Origin: Acanthosepion lycidas
Taxonomy: Eukaryota > Mollusca > Cephalopoda > Sepiida > Sepiidae
NCBI GenBank assembly: GCA_963932145.1
Contig: OZ010571.1
Coordinates: forward strand, 152,656,098 to 152,720,097
Direction: 5' to 3'
DNA length: 64,000 nt
Shown here piece by piece: positions 14,103 to 28,400 of the stretch (positions are counted from its first letter, which is position 1; every line of letters begins with the position of its first letter). Position numbers and translations under genes: made by a program. The notes under the pieces were generated by a model. It had not been told where the DNA came from. It saw nothing but the letters and a program-made list of their open reading frames with translations, and made no database searches.

Positions 14103-14394
14103 GTAAGTATCTTGATCACTAACCAATTGGTTGAGCAACTTTGCATGTTTATCTTCCAACTTTGATTTTTCTCTTTTTTTGTTTGTTGTGATTCTAAATT
14201 TTGTGTTTTTTTTGTTATGAGAAGTGGACAAAAAGGAAGGTGAATGAATTCTTACAGCTTTTTCTTTGCAAAAACAATTATTGAAAAATACATACAAGCC
14301 TCTTAACAACTGGCCACATACTCAGGGTTGAAATCATTATATGGTTAAATGATTTACAAGGTGGTCTTGCAGACCATTGCACACACACTGTGTG

Positions 14395-14445
<51 letters not shown>

Positions 14446-14719
14446 AGGTTTGTCCAAGATTTATTCAGCCAGCTAAATAATAAAAACGTGAACTTCTTGA
14501 ATACCAGATTTTCATTAGATAGAAAATAATTTCACAATGGTTTGTGAAAATCTCAAATTTACAGGAGTGGTAAGGGAATTATTATTTTCTAAAAGGTCAA
14601 AAAATAACACATGGTAGGCCTACAACTGCATCTGCAAGTATTTTGGTGGTATTTTTGCTTGTAATGATTGTTTAACAAATGAAGCAGATACGATTTTATT
14701 GGTTGAAAAAAAAAAATAA

Positions 14720-14751
<32 letters not shown>

Positions 14752-17700
14752 GATGTAATTCCTATAAGCAAACTGAATTTTGATATTGTAACTGGTTCAA
14801 TAATTCCTCTAGATAATGTACAAATCTCATTGATTTGTTCATGGATATATTTTGAAATTTAAAAAAAAAAAATTTTAGGGAGGGAGGAGGATAATTTCAC
14901 CTCAAAGATCAGCTTTTAATGTTTTCAAATTAACTTCCTAATATTGAGCTTAGACTTTAGATTTCTGAATATAAATGTGATTGAAATTTTCATATTTCAA
15001 CTTTTAGTGATTAGATTATTGCTTGTTCCACACTGCTCCACCAAACTAATTTTCTGCCATTTTTTGCAGCTATGAGTTAAATTTTGATGCATAGTAAATA
15101 ATGTTATAACCTTACTTGATAGAATTATTAACTCTTAAAAACAAAAAAAAACAAATCTTCTGTCATGCCAAGAAGCAATTACTATATTTTGATGAAATAA
15201 TTTAGCTGGATTTGATCTTTTAGAAAAGTTTATTTTCTAAAAAAAAAAAAAAAATGTAAAAGAATACAGGGTTTGGTTAATTGTAATATTTAAGAGATAT
15301 ATTGGTTCATTGTGTGGTATCATTATTATAGCTTTGTGCTTCTTCACTTGAAACAAACAATAATACACACACGCACAGAGGATGTGCACATCTGGAAGAA
15401 TTAGATATTTTGATGGCATTTATGACAAAGTTTATTGGTTATCTTTTGACACCGTAACACTCATATCATCACGCAATCTTTATTTGAGATTTAGATGGTG
15501 CTGCATGCTGTGACAAGGTTCAATGTTGTTGAAAGCTCCATTGAAGATACACATGGGCTCCTTGTTCAATTAGTCATTTGAGAGGAGTCCATTTGTGAAG
15601 CTTTGATTGGCTTAGATGGCCAATAGCCATTTTGGAAAATTGGACACAATGTGGAGAGTGATGTTGCTCTTCAGTTTATATATCATAGGATAAAATGTGT
15701 GTGTGTATGTATATAAATTTAAGTTGTGTATGCCGGTGGGGATAACTGGTATTTAGACAATCTGCATGAATATTTATTGCTGCTTGATTCTATTTGCTAA
15801 TGTTGTTTCTTTGTGTGTCTGCGTTATCAATTTTGTCCTATTGAAAACTTTGTAATGCTGTTATTTTTAAATTTGTCCATTGTTGTATTTAGATTTTGAT
15901 GGTTACACAGCTGCATGTTTTTGGTAGAGCATATGTCTATATTACAGTTTATGCACATATGTTTTTTTTTTTTTTTTTTTTTTTTTTTTATTAACCTAAA
16001 TACTTTATTACAAAATGGTTAATTGTGATGAAATAACATTTGGGTTTGGCAAAGCAATTCAGTTTGCAATTAAAAACAAACACTTTAAAGTACAGACAGT
16101 ATAGTACAAAATGTTTAATAGATTGGATATCTGGTTTAAATTAATAAAATAAAAAGTGTTCATTTAATGTAATATCTTATTGAAAAATAAATAACATGTA
16201 TTACTGATTTGTTACTTTATGCAACTCCTAAATGGTTTAATGATAATTTTAAACATTCTATTTCAAAACCATTATAAATATAAGTCAATGACAATTATAT
16301 TTATTATTGAAAAAAGAAAATTACCCAAGAATCCACACTCATTATTTTCCTATTCTAAAAGAAATTGTCAAATTAGGATTGTGATTTCTGTCAAGAATTG
16401 CTAATGGCTCTTTAAGTTGAATTATATATTGAAGATCAACATTGGACATGTCTCTCTTAGCAACATATCCCATTAAGTAGGTGATATGAAGAAAGATGGT
16501 AGTTTTAATGAAACAGTTGCTATGAAATCTTAATGAAGAAAATAAAAAATAAAAATAAGTTAAAAATTGTTTAAAGAATTTTAATATGTTTAATGTAATC
16601 AAAGATGAATTTCAGTTGTGCCTTTTGTAGATACATTTTGGCAAGTATTTCCTTATTTTCCAAATGGTATTCACATAATGCTTGACCGCTTTACTGTTTC
16701 ATTTTCCCCATTCTTATTTGCATAATTAATGCACTTATTCATTTAGGCTTTTTAGCCAATTTGGATTCAGCCTGATAGTTTGGGGATTGATTACTTGTCT
16801 GGCTATTTTTCTGAGAGACAAAACATTTTACTTATTTTGCATTTTAGCAGAAAATGTCTTAAATTATGACTTTTAAAAAAAGTTTTAATAAATTGGGGAG
16901 ATCCGGTTTAATTCTTTATCTCCCTCAACTCGTCCACTTTCAGTGACATAGAATGTCTACACTCAGCCAAATAGTCACTCCTTTGTGTCCACTATTGAAA
17001 TATTAACATCTGTGAAAACCTTTTCAGTTTGCTCTACAAATATTTTGTTTCCTACTTAACCATATAAAATATTAGAATGAGTTGCAAGGATGAAATAGAT
17101 TGAACATGTTATTATTTATATCGTCCTTGTTGACAATATATTAAAGTGTGTGTGTGTGTGTTTTTTGTTTTTGTTTTTTTTAATGGCCACTCAATAATAA
17201 AATAACAATGTACATTATCCAATGACCTAATAAATTTTCTTTCTAAGGAGATCAGGTTGCTCACCTTGCAAGCACTCTTGTAGATATGTTTGCTAGAAAT
17301 CCATAAGAGTAGGCTACCCAATGATGAGACTGACTGGCATTCTACAGCAGATGTTCTTTTAATAAGATAATGATGTAATTAAAATATTCACTTTTATTGA
17401 AAGTTCAAAAGTTCAACTGTATCAAAGTTATGCAAAGAATAATTACTGAATGACAGTAATTAGTGACTAAATTAACAAATTGTGTTTGTAATGGGCGAAA
17501 AATGAAATATTTTTAAAAAGCTGATAACAAAAACTTTGCTATTAAAGCATTCTTTATTAGAATTTCTGAAACAATTTTCAGACAAATTTTTGCAGTCTTT
17601 TATCTCTACATTTTAATATTTAATAATTTTTGCTGCCTTCTGGGATAATTTAAACCATGTTTTCTTAATATCTCTCTAGTTTGGCTATTTAATATACATG

Positions 17701-20037
17701 CAGAACAACATTAGTTTATAAGTTGATGAATTTGTTTTGTTTTTAGAAATCTTTTTTTTTTTTTTTTTTTTTTTCTCTCTCTCTTTTGTTTTGCCAATTT
17801 CTGTTGTTTGTGCTTGGTTAGTGTGTAATGTGTGTGTGGTGTCTTGTTGGCAGGCGGGACTGAGATAGCTCTGGACTCTGAGCCGGAGATGATCCCATCG
17901 GAAACTCCTACTGATGCTCAACCGGCTGGAAGCACCCTCCCTACTCTTGAAAGTGAGTCATTCCCTCCTGGATTGTTCCCTTGCTTCACAACCCCATTGC
18001 TGTTGATCTTAAGAAATCAAGACTTAACCATTACACCAATATATCCATGACCCACATTCATTTCTACATATTCCAAGTGTGGGATCAATAATAATTTTTT
18101 TTTTTTCTCAAAGTATTCTACTATTTATATCCTTTATCATAATGCATAAAACAATGCAGATTTTAATTTCAATTAATTTATAAAATTCAGTGTAATAGTA
18201 AATTATGAATTGTTTTCTTTCTTTAGTCTCGTTAACTGCTACACATAGCACTCTTGGAGATGTTTATAGTGCAGTTTTTCCTTGTGGTAGAATCTATTTC
18301 ATCTATCTGCATGTTTACTGCACATTTGCATGCTTCTTGCACACAAAGCAGAGTTTTTCATTAATTTGCCTTTTTTATTTTTTTCCTTTAAATATCATAG
18401 TTGCCAAAAAATTGTTTGGGCTTGTTTGCCATTTCATTTTTTTTTTTTTCTTCTTCAAGTATTTTACTGTAATAAATATTCAGCTAAGTTATTAATTTTA
18501 AAGCTTAGAAAATGTTAAATTGTTGAAATGAAAAATATTTTGAAAAATTTCTTTTCTTTGTTTTATCCCCCCCCCACTAGTTTACTGCCCCCCTCCCAAT
18601 CCCCCAAAATTTGTGAATTTAGTATAAAGACTTTTATATTTCTCTCTGCTTGTTATTGATTTCATTAACAATGTTCATTTACACCTCTGAATTATAACTT
18701 TTTATGAAAACACTGCATGTATTTTAATTCAGTAATATAATGATTAAAATGATATCTCTTCACAATGTATTTATGGTGGTTGTTATAAAAATGCTAATTG
18801 CTATTTCAGTTTTTACATTTTTTATTGTAAGTTTTAATCATTTTATTTATTGTAATATTTGAAAATCTGTTTTTTCTTTCCATTTTATCACATTGTACAA
18901 GGGTTAAGACATTATTTTGAAAATTTTTCATTTTTAGATATGATTAAGTTTTTCCCATCCCCCTTTCAAATGCATGATTTAATATAAGAAATATCTTCAT
19001 TCTCAAATACGTGATAGTTTATCAAGTAATTAGTTCATTTTAAGATCAAATCTCAATACTGAAGAAGTCGAATTAATCGAGCAACAGGCTCATTTTCTTT
19101 TAACCAACTGCTAAAGTAGTTAATAACACTGTCTGCATCTTGTATTTTCATTGTATTGGTTCAGTACTTTTGTCTAAGTAATTTTAGACTTTTTCTTCTA
19201 AAAAAAAAAAAAAAAGTCTTGACTAGCTCTCCAGATAGAATTCAAATTCCGAAATTAATTTCCTTCAGCCAATTTATTTATTTTTTTTTTTTTGCAAGAA
19301 TCAACTGGTGTACCAGAATTGTTTTGTATTTATTTTTAAAATAAGCTGGTGTAGAAAAGTTCTCAATTATTCAACCAAGATAGAATTTCAAAATAAATTT
19401 TGATGTTTAGTCATTTAGGAAAAAGATGTTTCAGTTGAGAAACTTTCAACAGCTTCTTGCATAAGGGTCACTTTAATTTCTAATTTTTAGACCATCCAAT
19501 TAAACTGCGAATAACTGAAATAAATAATATTTTTTTTATTACTAGAACTTAAATTAATATATGTCTTTATTTGATTATTTTATGCAAAATCTTGTCAGGA
19601 TTATTTTAAATAAAAATAACCCCTAGTTTAACAAATGAGTGAATTTGTTTGAATTTAACACTTTAATAAATGTTTTATTCCAAATTAGGATGACATCTAC
19701 TCTATTTATAGTAAACATTTTTTGCCATTTTAAAAAAAAAAAAAAAAAAATTCTTACAATATTTTCATTTGTAATGAGTGAAAAATGCCAAATTCTGAAG
19801 TTTGTTTTCTGAAATTCTGATATATTCCAGTGTAAAGCCAATTTTATCTCAATTATTTATTTATTTTTTAAGTAGTAAAACTTCAGATCATATTAGGTAG
19901 CAATCATTTCTTTTTTTCTTCTGGTGTTAGTATGTTTTCTTGCAATCAGAGCATGTTTTTTTCTTATATTTTTTAGGTTGTAGTACAATTTGAAAACAGT
20001 CAAATTTTAAGTCTATAAAATTTTTTTTCCACATTTT

Positions 20038-20068
<31 letters not shown>

Positions 20069-23000
20069 TTCAAAAATTTTTTTTACATATCTTAAATAGT
20101 TCAAGGGTTTTTTCATTACTTTAATTTGTCATTTTATATATTCTCTCCCACTTTCATATTGACCCATCAGAATTGACACACTGTTAAACAAGATCTAACC
20201 AACCAACAACTCATTTTCATATGAACATTAAAAAGATCTAAGAGTGGGTGGCTGTATATAATCTTTGTTATTAAATTTGTCTACAAAATATTTATCTTTT
20301 TGCCTAAAGAGCTCTTCTACCATCAATAATTTCCCAGCTCTTGTGCATTTTGTATGTAAGACTTTCTCTTCCAAAATGGTGTCGACTAATGATTTTTTTT
20401 TTTTTTCTATCCCTATTGACGAATGTGAGCAGTTTTGATTTTCTTCACTTTTGTCAATTTTCCTATCTCTGCAGTCCACCCTTCAATATACCATTTTGCA
20501 TCTGATATATTGTAACTTTTACATCCTGATGTCTTTTATTTGAATCATTTGCCAAATAAAATTTAGAATTGAGACTTCTCAGTAATTCTATTCTATAATT
20601 TCTGGGTAACTTTAATAAAATAAGACCAGTGTTATGCCTTTTCCAGCATCATTGATTAAATATTAGGGTTAAGTTTGTTTGTTTTTTTGTTTTTTTTATG
20701 TACAATTATTTTCCTTCTGTTGATTCTCTATTTTAGTATTAGAGATCTAATTTTGAAAAGCATAAAAACCATTTTTCTTATAAAAGAGTTGATTTTTAAA
20801 GAGTAATATTATGAGCTAATCTCTCAAATATTCCTGGAAATGTTAAAATCTTTGGCCACCATCAAATTCCTGATCAGCAACCAATTATCATTTAAGTACA
20901 CCATTGAGTGTCTAATTTTTATAGATTTTGCTGAATTAGTTGCCCTAATAATGCTAGGCAATATCTCCGTTTTTTTGTTTTGTTTTTTTTTCTTTCTTGC
21001 TTAGGTCATGCCCAGTATTTAGTTTGAATGTGCGTTTCTTTAATTTATTGGACTTTTGTTCAGGTGGAGGTACAGAGGTCAAACTGGATTCTGATGCTGA
21101 AGAGACAGAGACACCACCTGGTGCCCAGCCTGCTGGAAGTTCTCTCCCTTCGGTTGTGAGTGAGTCATCAAGAGCTGATGAGGAACCACCGAGGGTTGGA
21201 ATAACACACACTTCAACCACTTCTACAGCCATGTCTGCCACCACTATTAAACAAGCCAAGGATGAGGCAAGTCCACCCCCACTTCCACCACATGCTTTCT
21301 TTTCTTCGTGCCTTTACATTCTCTCTCCTTCTCTCCTTCCCTCTCTTGCTGTGTCCTCAAACTCTAACCAGCCCTTCCATAATTAGCTTAAATCTTTTTT
21401 TTTTTTTATCGTTATTAAACATTATATATGTGCATCAAAGCAAGTCCAGTTTACACTGGACCTATAGAGGGCAGGTCATAAATTGTTTGAAACAATAAAA
21501 AGTTATTCTTCTGCTAAGTCCATAATTATTAAATGACACTTAATTTCTGAATTAGTGAAAAAAAAAACAAAAAAAAAAAAACAGATGGATTTGTTAATTA
21601 AATGGTCAACATCTTTCATTGCCATCTGTGTTCTGCTTTGTTTTCTCAATTTAAAATGTGATAAAAGCTAATTATGTTGCCTGGATTGTATTAATTTTAA
21701 AATTATCACAGCTGCTTCATGTTTGGCCTATTTTCATGTGAACATTAAAAAGTAATTCTTTATACTGTTCAAACTAATGAGGTGAGATCAAAAAGTACTG
21801 TCATTGAATTATGAGAGGATGCTGAAAAGTTAGCCCAGCTGAGAATGGACAAAAAATTGTTCAAATTTTGAGAAGTGACTTGAGTTGATAGTTTTTCAGC
21901 ACCTGTTTTGTTTTAATAACGCTGTTAGCTAAAGATATAGCTTTGTAGTCGTAATTTGTTTTTGATTTTGAAGTGGCTATATCAAATTCACTTGTGAAAT
22001 TGTAAATAATCTGTTTCCATCTTAATATTTAGTCTATTGCTAAAAACAAGTTTGAAATAAACTGTTTATTAATTCATTTGATACACCCACCATCAAAAAA
22101 TCAATCTCCCCCTCTCCCTGAACCATGAAAACATACCGGACATTCTACACAACATAAAATGTTTACTTTCTCATTAGATGAACTGCAGTTAATTTAAAAA
22201 TATTGGTGTATGATGATTTGTTCTAAGCTTTTCCATTTATGTTTAGTAAAATTTTAAATTAAAATTTAAAAAAAAATGGAAACCATTCTTGTAAAAATTC
22301 ATTATTCATTGAAAAAAAAAATTATGACAATAGAGTCCTTAATATATCTTATTTATAAAATCAATTAAAAGCTTTTCTAATTAAATAATGTCTTAATTTT
22401 ATTGCATTTTTTATTTTAACATTCAAAGCAGATTTTCGTTAAGTGGTGTTTCTGTTTGACAAAAAAATATATTGATGATTTAAATTCTCTAAGGAGTCCT
22501 GCTTTTTAGCTAATATGTGAGGTGGGTGGGATTTTAATTTTTTTTTTTAATTTTTTAAAATTAAGTAAGGTGGGGTGGGTAAAAAAAATGTTTTTTACCA
22601 AGATTTTCTATAAAAAAAAAAAAAAAAAAATTTTAAATATTCATTTCTTTGTGAATAAGTCTTGAAAATTTAATTTGATTTTTGCAAGAATTTCCAAATG
22701 AATGTTTTATTATTGCAAAAATGTCACTAAAATTTTTTATACTAATCTTTGACCCACTAGCTGATGCAAGAAAAACAAGATTTTTAACCAAAATTTTGAA
22801 CGTCCTAGAAAAGATTAAAAATATTAATAAAATAAAATACTTTGGGTTTTCCTCTTAAAAATATAAACATTTTGCCAATAAAACTTTGTTTTAAGTTTTG
22901 GGCTTTTTTTCATCATATTATGTTTTTGCATCAAATTAGTGGAGGTACCTATATATTAGATGAAAAAGATCATTTTTATCTGTAATTTCAAGGTAATGTA

Positions 23001-25389
23001 ATTTTATACAACTTTGTTAATATGCAAAAAATTTGTTGGAAATTTAAAAAAAAAAAAAAGTTAAAACTTTGTCTTTCTACGGTTCTAGCAGAACATCTTT
23101 TGCCCAATAATTTATTGCAGTCTTTCTATTTTAGATTGAAGAGGAAGATCCTTATAGCATTGAGATCAAGGTTTGCGAGCCCCAAAGAATGGGGGATGGT
23201 ATGGGAGCTTACATTGTCTACAAAGTCATAACCAAGGTAATCAAGTCAAATTTATCAACCCAAAATTTAATGTCATCTTATGATAAAAAAAAATAAATAA
23301 AAAAAGAGTAGAACCATGTTTATTTTAGTAATCAGTAAAAGTGTAATCTATTCATGTAGTAGTTTTCATCGTGTTTTAAAATTACAGAAATTTTCTCTAA
23401 ACTTTTGTCATTTATGCTGGCCCTAGTTCAGCTACCTCAGTGTAAAGTCAGCTTATCAAATGCCAAACAGATTTGTATTACTTTAGCTTCTCTATAAAAA
23501 CGGCATCCCATAATTAAAAAGAAAACGTACAAAAGTAGATGAAGAAAAAAAGTTTTTATTTTTTTTATTTTTTTTTCTTCTATTTAAAATTCTTTATACG
23601 TTTTGGTTTGTCACTTTTGTGATTGTTATTTACAGACAAATATTCCTGCATTCCGTAAGAGTACAATGACAGTTTTGCGCCGATTTAGTGACTTTCTTGG
23701 GTTGCATGAGAAACTGGCACTAAAATATATACATCTTGGACGTATTGTACCACCAGCACCGGAAAAAAGTGTTATTGGTAATTATTTTAATTTGATTCAG
23801 CCTATCCTGTGCAAAATTACAAAGTGAATTATTTTATTTTTATTGTTTTTGAAAATTTTATATCATTTTTCTGTATAATTTTTCAGGAATGACTAAAATC
23901 AAGATGAACAAAGAGGAATCTGGATCTGTTGAATTTATTGAGAGACGAAGACTTGCTTTGGAACGGTAAATAGTTACCACATAAAAGTGAAAGATTGTCC
24001 TGGTTATTTTTGTCTTCTAATTTCTTTTCCTTTCCAAATTACACAATTACATTAAATACATACTTGTGTATATGCATCTAATCTGATTATCATGTTTTTT
24101 TTTTTTTCGTTTTTTTTTTTTAGTATTAAAGCTAAGGATGTCTGGTTTAGAATTTGGAGAGAGAGAAAAAAAATTCTTCCTGTTTCACCATTTTTTTTTT
24201 TATACAACATACAAACCAAGAATTTAGTGATAATTTTTTTACATTGCATGAAAATGCATCAAAATCCTTTTGATACTATCATGCAATAAATCACTCCTAT
24301 ATGCATGGATGGTCGGGGAGGAGTCGGCAAAAACCTTTTGATACTATCATGCATGGTGGTGGGGTGCTAAAAACCTCTTAGCCTAAGCAAGAAGAGATTA
24401 ACTAAAAATGATTGATCAGAATATAAATGTATTGGTTTGAGAACTTTTCAGAACCCCCTCATATATCCCTTATCCTTTGCTTTCCCCCGATTTCTTTTCT
24501 TCTTTTTTTCTTTTAACCCATTGAAGTAGGATAACCAAAAATGTCCGAACCTGTAAAATAGTAAAAATATATTCTTGACATTGTTTATGATATTTGCAAT
24601 CTAAGGCTGGAATTTATTTTAACATCAAATTGATTTGAAAACCACTTCATAATTTATTACCAAGAAAAATATTAACCTCTTAATGTACACAATATTTTTT
24701 ACTTATTTTGTTTTATTCTGCGTGTTAATGTGTTATAAGTAGAAACTTGTTATTCATACCAACACAAATTTGAAAGTATAATTATGGTACTCTTGTAATA
24801 TTTCCTGATTAGCCAGATGAGTAATAATATATTCCCAACATTAAAATGCACATTTGTATAAAAGTAATGGGCTACATACTTAATCTGTCGAAAGTGTTCT
24901 TCTAAAAAAAAAGGATTCTTTGGTCCCATTAAATGGGTTTTATAACTTTCCAGCACCTCTTCAGATAAGTGTGTGTGTGTGTGTCGTTTGCAAACAGTAC
25001 CGTTTTGTATCACGGCTCCTCGGTTCAACTAGATATCCGAATGCCTCAAGCCAGGACCGTCAGTCAGTTTCTGCCACTGAGCTATCATCATTTGGCAGAG
25101 AGAAACAGCTAATTCTAATTGTTTTTACAAATGTAAACAAACACCAATCAGCCAAAGTGCTCCAATTCATTTTACTGAGATTTGCATTAGCATAAGTGGC
25201 CATTATTTATAGTATCAGCTTATCTCTCAGCAGTGCTCAATTGAAATTTATTTTGAAGAGCTTAATTATGTCATTTGCTGACAGTACTGTTTCACTGTAT
25301 CACAGCTCTTCAGTGTGACTAGACATCCGAATGCCTCAAGCCAGGACTGAAACTCAAATGACTTTTATTTTCATTGTGAAATTTGATCT

Positions 25390-25427
<38 letters not shown>

Positions 25428-28400
25428 GTCAGGTTTTTGGTTCGAACTAGTGCCCATCCTGTATTGAGGATGGACCCTGATTTCAGAGACTTCCTTGAAC
25501 AAGATGGTGACCTTCCCCGTGCTACCAGCACCTCTGCTCTGAGTGGAGCTGGTGTCATGCGTCTTTTTCACAGAGTTGGTGATGCTGTCGAGAAAATCAC
25601 TTACAAGATGGATGAAACTGATGAGGTATGTACTTTAATTTTCCACTTTTGCTTTGATTTGTTTGAGTGACAGTGTTTTGTGACTTATCGATCTGAACCT
25701 ATGGTTGACGTGGAATGTGAAAATTATGGGGTGGGGGTAAACAAATGATCGATTTAACTTTAATCATTTTGTAGGATTTGTATTTTTGCTTTTGCCACAA
25801 TTTGTGTATGCCTAAAATAAAGTTGTGATTTTATTTGACAATTGGTTTAATTTGAAATTTCCATCTTGTGTTCCATTTTGAAAGTAGATTGTGGTGCCAA
25901 AAAATTAGTCCCATTTAATTTAATATCATGTTGCTTCTCCCTTTATCTAAATAATGGCTGTTATCCAACATTGTCTAAGAGGTTCTTGCATACTTTCATG
26001 GCTATATACATCATTGCATGTTCCAGGGTTCTCCATAACCAAATTGTTTGTTGGGTGTGACTTGAGGGAAATTAGCAAGCTCTGCAACATACCCCACTGG
26101 AGTATCTGGAAGTCAGCAATGTGTTCCCTCAACCAGTTTCTTGTCAACTATGTACAATAACAGTTGTTAATGGTGACAATTGCTGAATACTACCATTTAA
26201 TAGATCAGTTAGCCATTTGTCCAGACGTTTCACAGTAAGAACTCTCCATACCATATGTACACAGGATCCATTCCTTTCTCTTTATATTCTATAAATCAAT
26301 GAAAATTCAAGTGACTTTTAATTTATTGAATATTATAACCCTGGTTATCTATTGAGTGCTTTTTTCGCAGTTCTGCTAACCTGAAAAAATGCATTAAATT
26401 TTCATAATTTTTACATTTTTTGTTATTCCATTAGTAAAGAGGAAATTTCACTCTGGCAGTTTCTTCCCAAGAACTGTTACTTTGTGGGACAGACTCCTGA
26501 GACTTCCCCAATTACTATGATCTTAATATCTCCAACTTTAGAGTCAGCTGTTATCTATCCTACATATCCTCTTATGCACTTCTTACATCCTTACAAAAAA
26601 TCTCCTTCAATAACCAACTTCCTTGAGTGGTTCTAGGGCTCTTTTACTGGGTGAACAACAGTATATAAAAAACATCACTAACCAGTTGGCTGGGTTATAA
26701 CTAGTAGTCCAACAATTTAATCAGGGCACTTTGGTCTCAGGCCTGCAGACAAGATTGATTTCCAAAATATTCTCTTGATTGTCAGTCTGCAAGTAGAAAC
26801 TTAAACTGGGGAAAAAGGTCCTCACTTGATCAGCTCTTTTCAGCAAGTATCTTGCAAGCACATAGCAATGTCAACTTGCCACATTGTTAATTGACCTGCA
26901 TGTATCTCAGTTAGGCTGCAGCTAGTTTGATTTATCAAAAACCCCTAATTTGTCATTTTCCAAGATTTTCCAAATTTGGCTTGTTCTAAACCTGCTCCTC
27001 AGGAGCCTATTGGTTGGAAAACTACCACCACTTTTAGGGTGGATTTGTACTGGCTACATCACCAACTAGATTCCTGCTATCAGTTAACATTACCTGGTAA
27101 ATCTTTTTTTTTTTTTTTTTTAACCAGCATTTTATTTTTCCATACATGTTTACATTTTCAGTCCTCACTCTGTTTCTCTCATCTCAAGAATTCTCTCTTC
27201 ATTCTGTAGCTAGGATAATTTAATGATTAACAACTGTACACCAAAATGTTTTAACTGGGTCTTTGAGATAATTCTTTTTCTTTTAGGCTGATGGGTTTTT
27301 TTCTTAATTTCTCTGGTCTTGGTTGATATTTAGTGACGTTCTTGTCCTCATCTTATGAAACCTCGACTTACATTCAAATCTCACTTTCTTTGGGCTTTTT
27401 TGTTTAAAATAGTAAATCACTTTTAAAAGTAAATTTCATTGACTATTGTGGCTTTTCATATCAACTTATGAATTCAATTCTTGTTCTAACTGGCTATCAT
27501 GTACAGATTCACTTGTAAAATCTGTACCAGTAACTGCTACTTTAGGTAAAATTGAAATATGACTAGATGTATGGTTTTGAACCCTATTAAGAAAAACTGG
27601 ATAATTCTTAAAGTATACACAGTCCTTTGCATCATTATTTCTATTCAGACTAATGTCCTCATCTTTTTATTACATTTTGGCTTCAGGTCCAGGTAACCTT
27701 CAGAGAATTTCAATCTGAACCCCTTATTTAATCCATTTTAGATTACTTTTCCCAAGGTCTATCTATATACCCCCACCCCACATACACACTCTTGTGTTTT
27801 TTAAAATTTGTTTTTGTCCTGCTGTCCCCCTCTAGAGATGTCTTGTTTTTATTTGATACCCAGTTACTGCTTGTTCTATTTCCACTAAATTTGTACTACC
27901 CAACTGAGAGATTGAACTTGCAATTACTGTGTCACCAATTTCACAAACCAGTGCTTTAATCCAGGGGACAGTTTATATTGACTTTATCAAGATAGCATTC
28001 TTTATACATTTTTGTTAGTCTGAGCCAGATCTTTCTGGATTGTTGCTTTGGCACTTAATTATAATTAGCTGTTCTTTCTTTTAATTGTTGTTGTTTTGTT
28101 TTTTTATTAATCTATTCTTTTGAATTATTTTATATCTAAAAGAAAATAAAAACTTTAATTGTCACTAATGAAAAAGTTTGGTAAACTTTGGTTTCTGCTC
28201 TCACTTTTCTTATTTTTCACACAAGACAATTTTCATTTGTCTATCTTTACTTCCATGCCTTCTCTTTGAGTGACTAATTTGGGTTTCAGTTAAACAACTT
28301 AAGGGGACGATGGCAATTTATATGATTTATCATTGTTAACCTTTCTTTGTATCATGTCTGAATAAGTTAAAATTCTTGTTTTAAAGAGTGAACAAAAAAA

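Larger units (their letters stand above)
21267..23134 (+). other. SNX2: SNX2 GC-AG intron between exons c and d
   Basis: 1868 nt beginning gcaagt and ending ctattttag. The GC donor is required by frame continuity. It contains a short MITE-like inverted repeat (about 21812-21905) and the second copy of the dispersed repeat seen at 2960-3790 (about 22190-22980). Confidence 0.8.
23966..25432 (+). other. SNX2: SNX2 intron between exons f and g
   Basis: 1467 nt with gt..ag ends. It holds a direct repeat of about 22 nt (near 24264 and 24332), a MITE-like inverted repeat (24358-24464), two related segments near 24985 and 25276, and a poly-T run of about 35 nt just before the acceptor. Confidence 0.8.

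Noticed and set aside
25077..25090. tRNA gene on the minus strand (tagctcagtggcag)
   Set aside because: It has an A-box-like motif only; no cloverleaf, anticodon arm or acceptable B box at the right distance.
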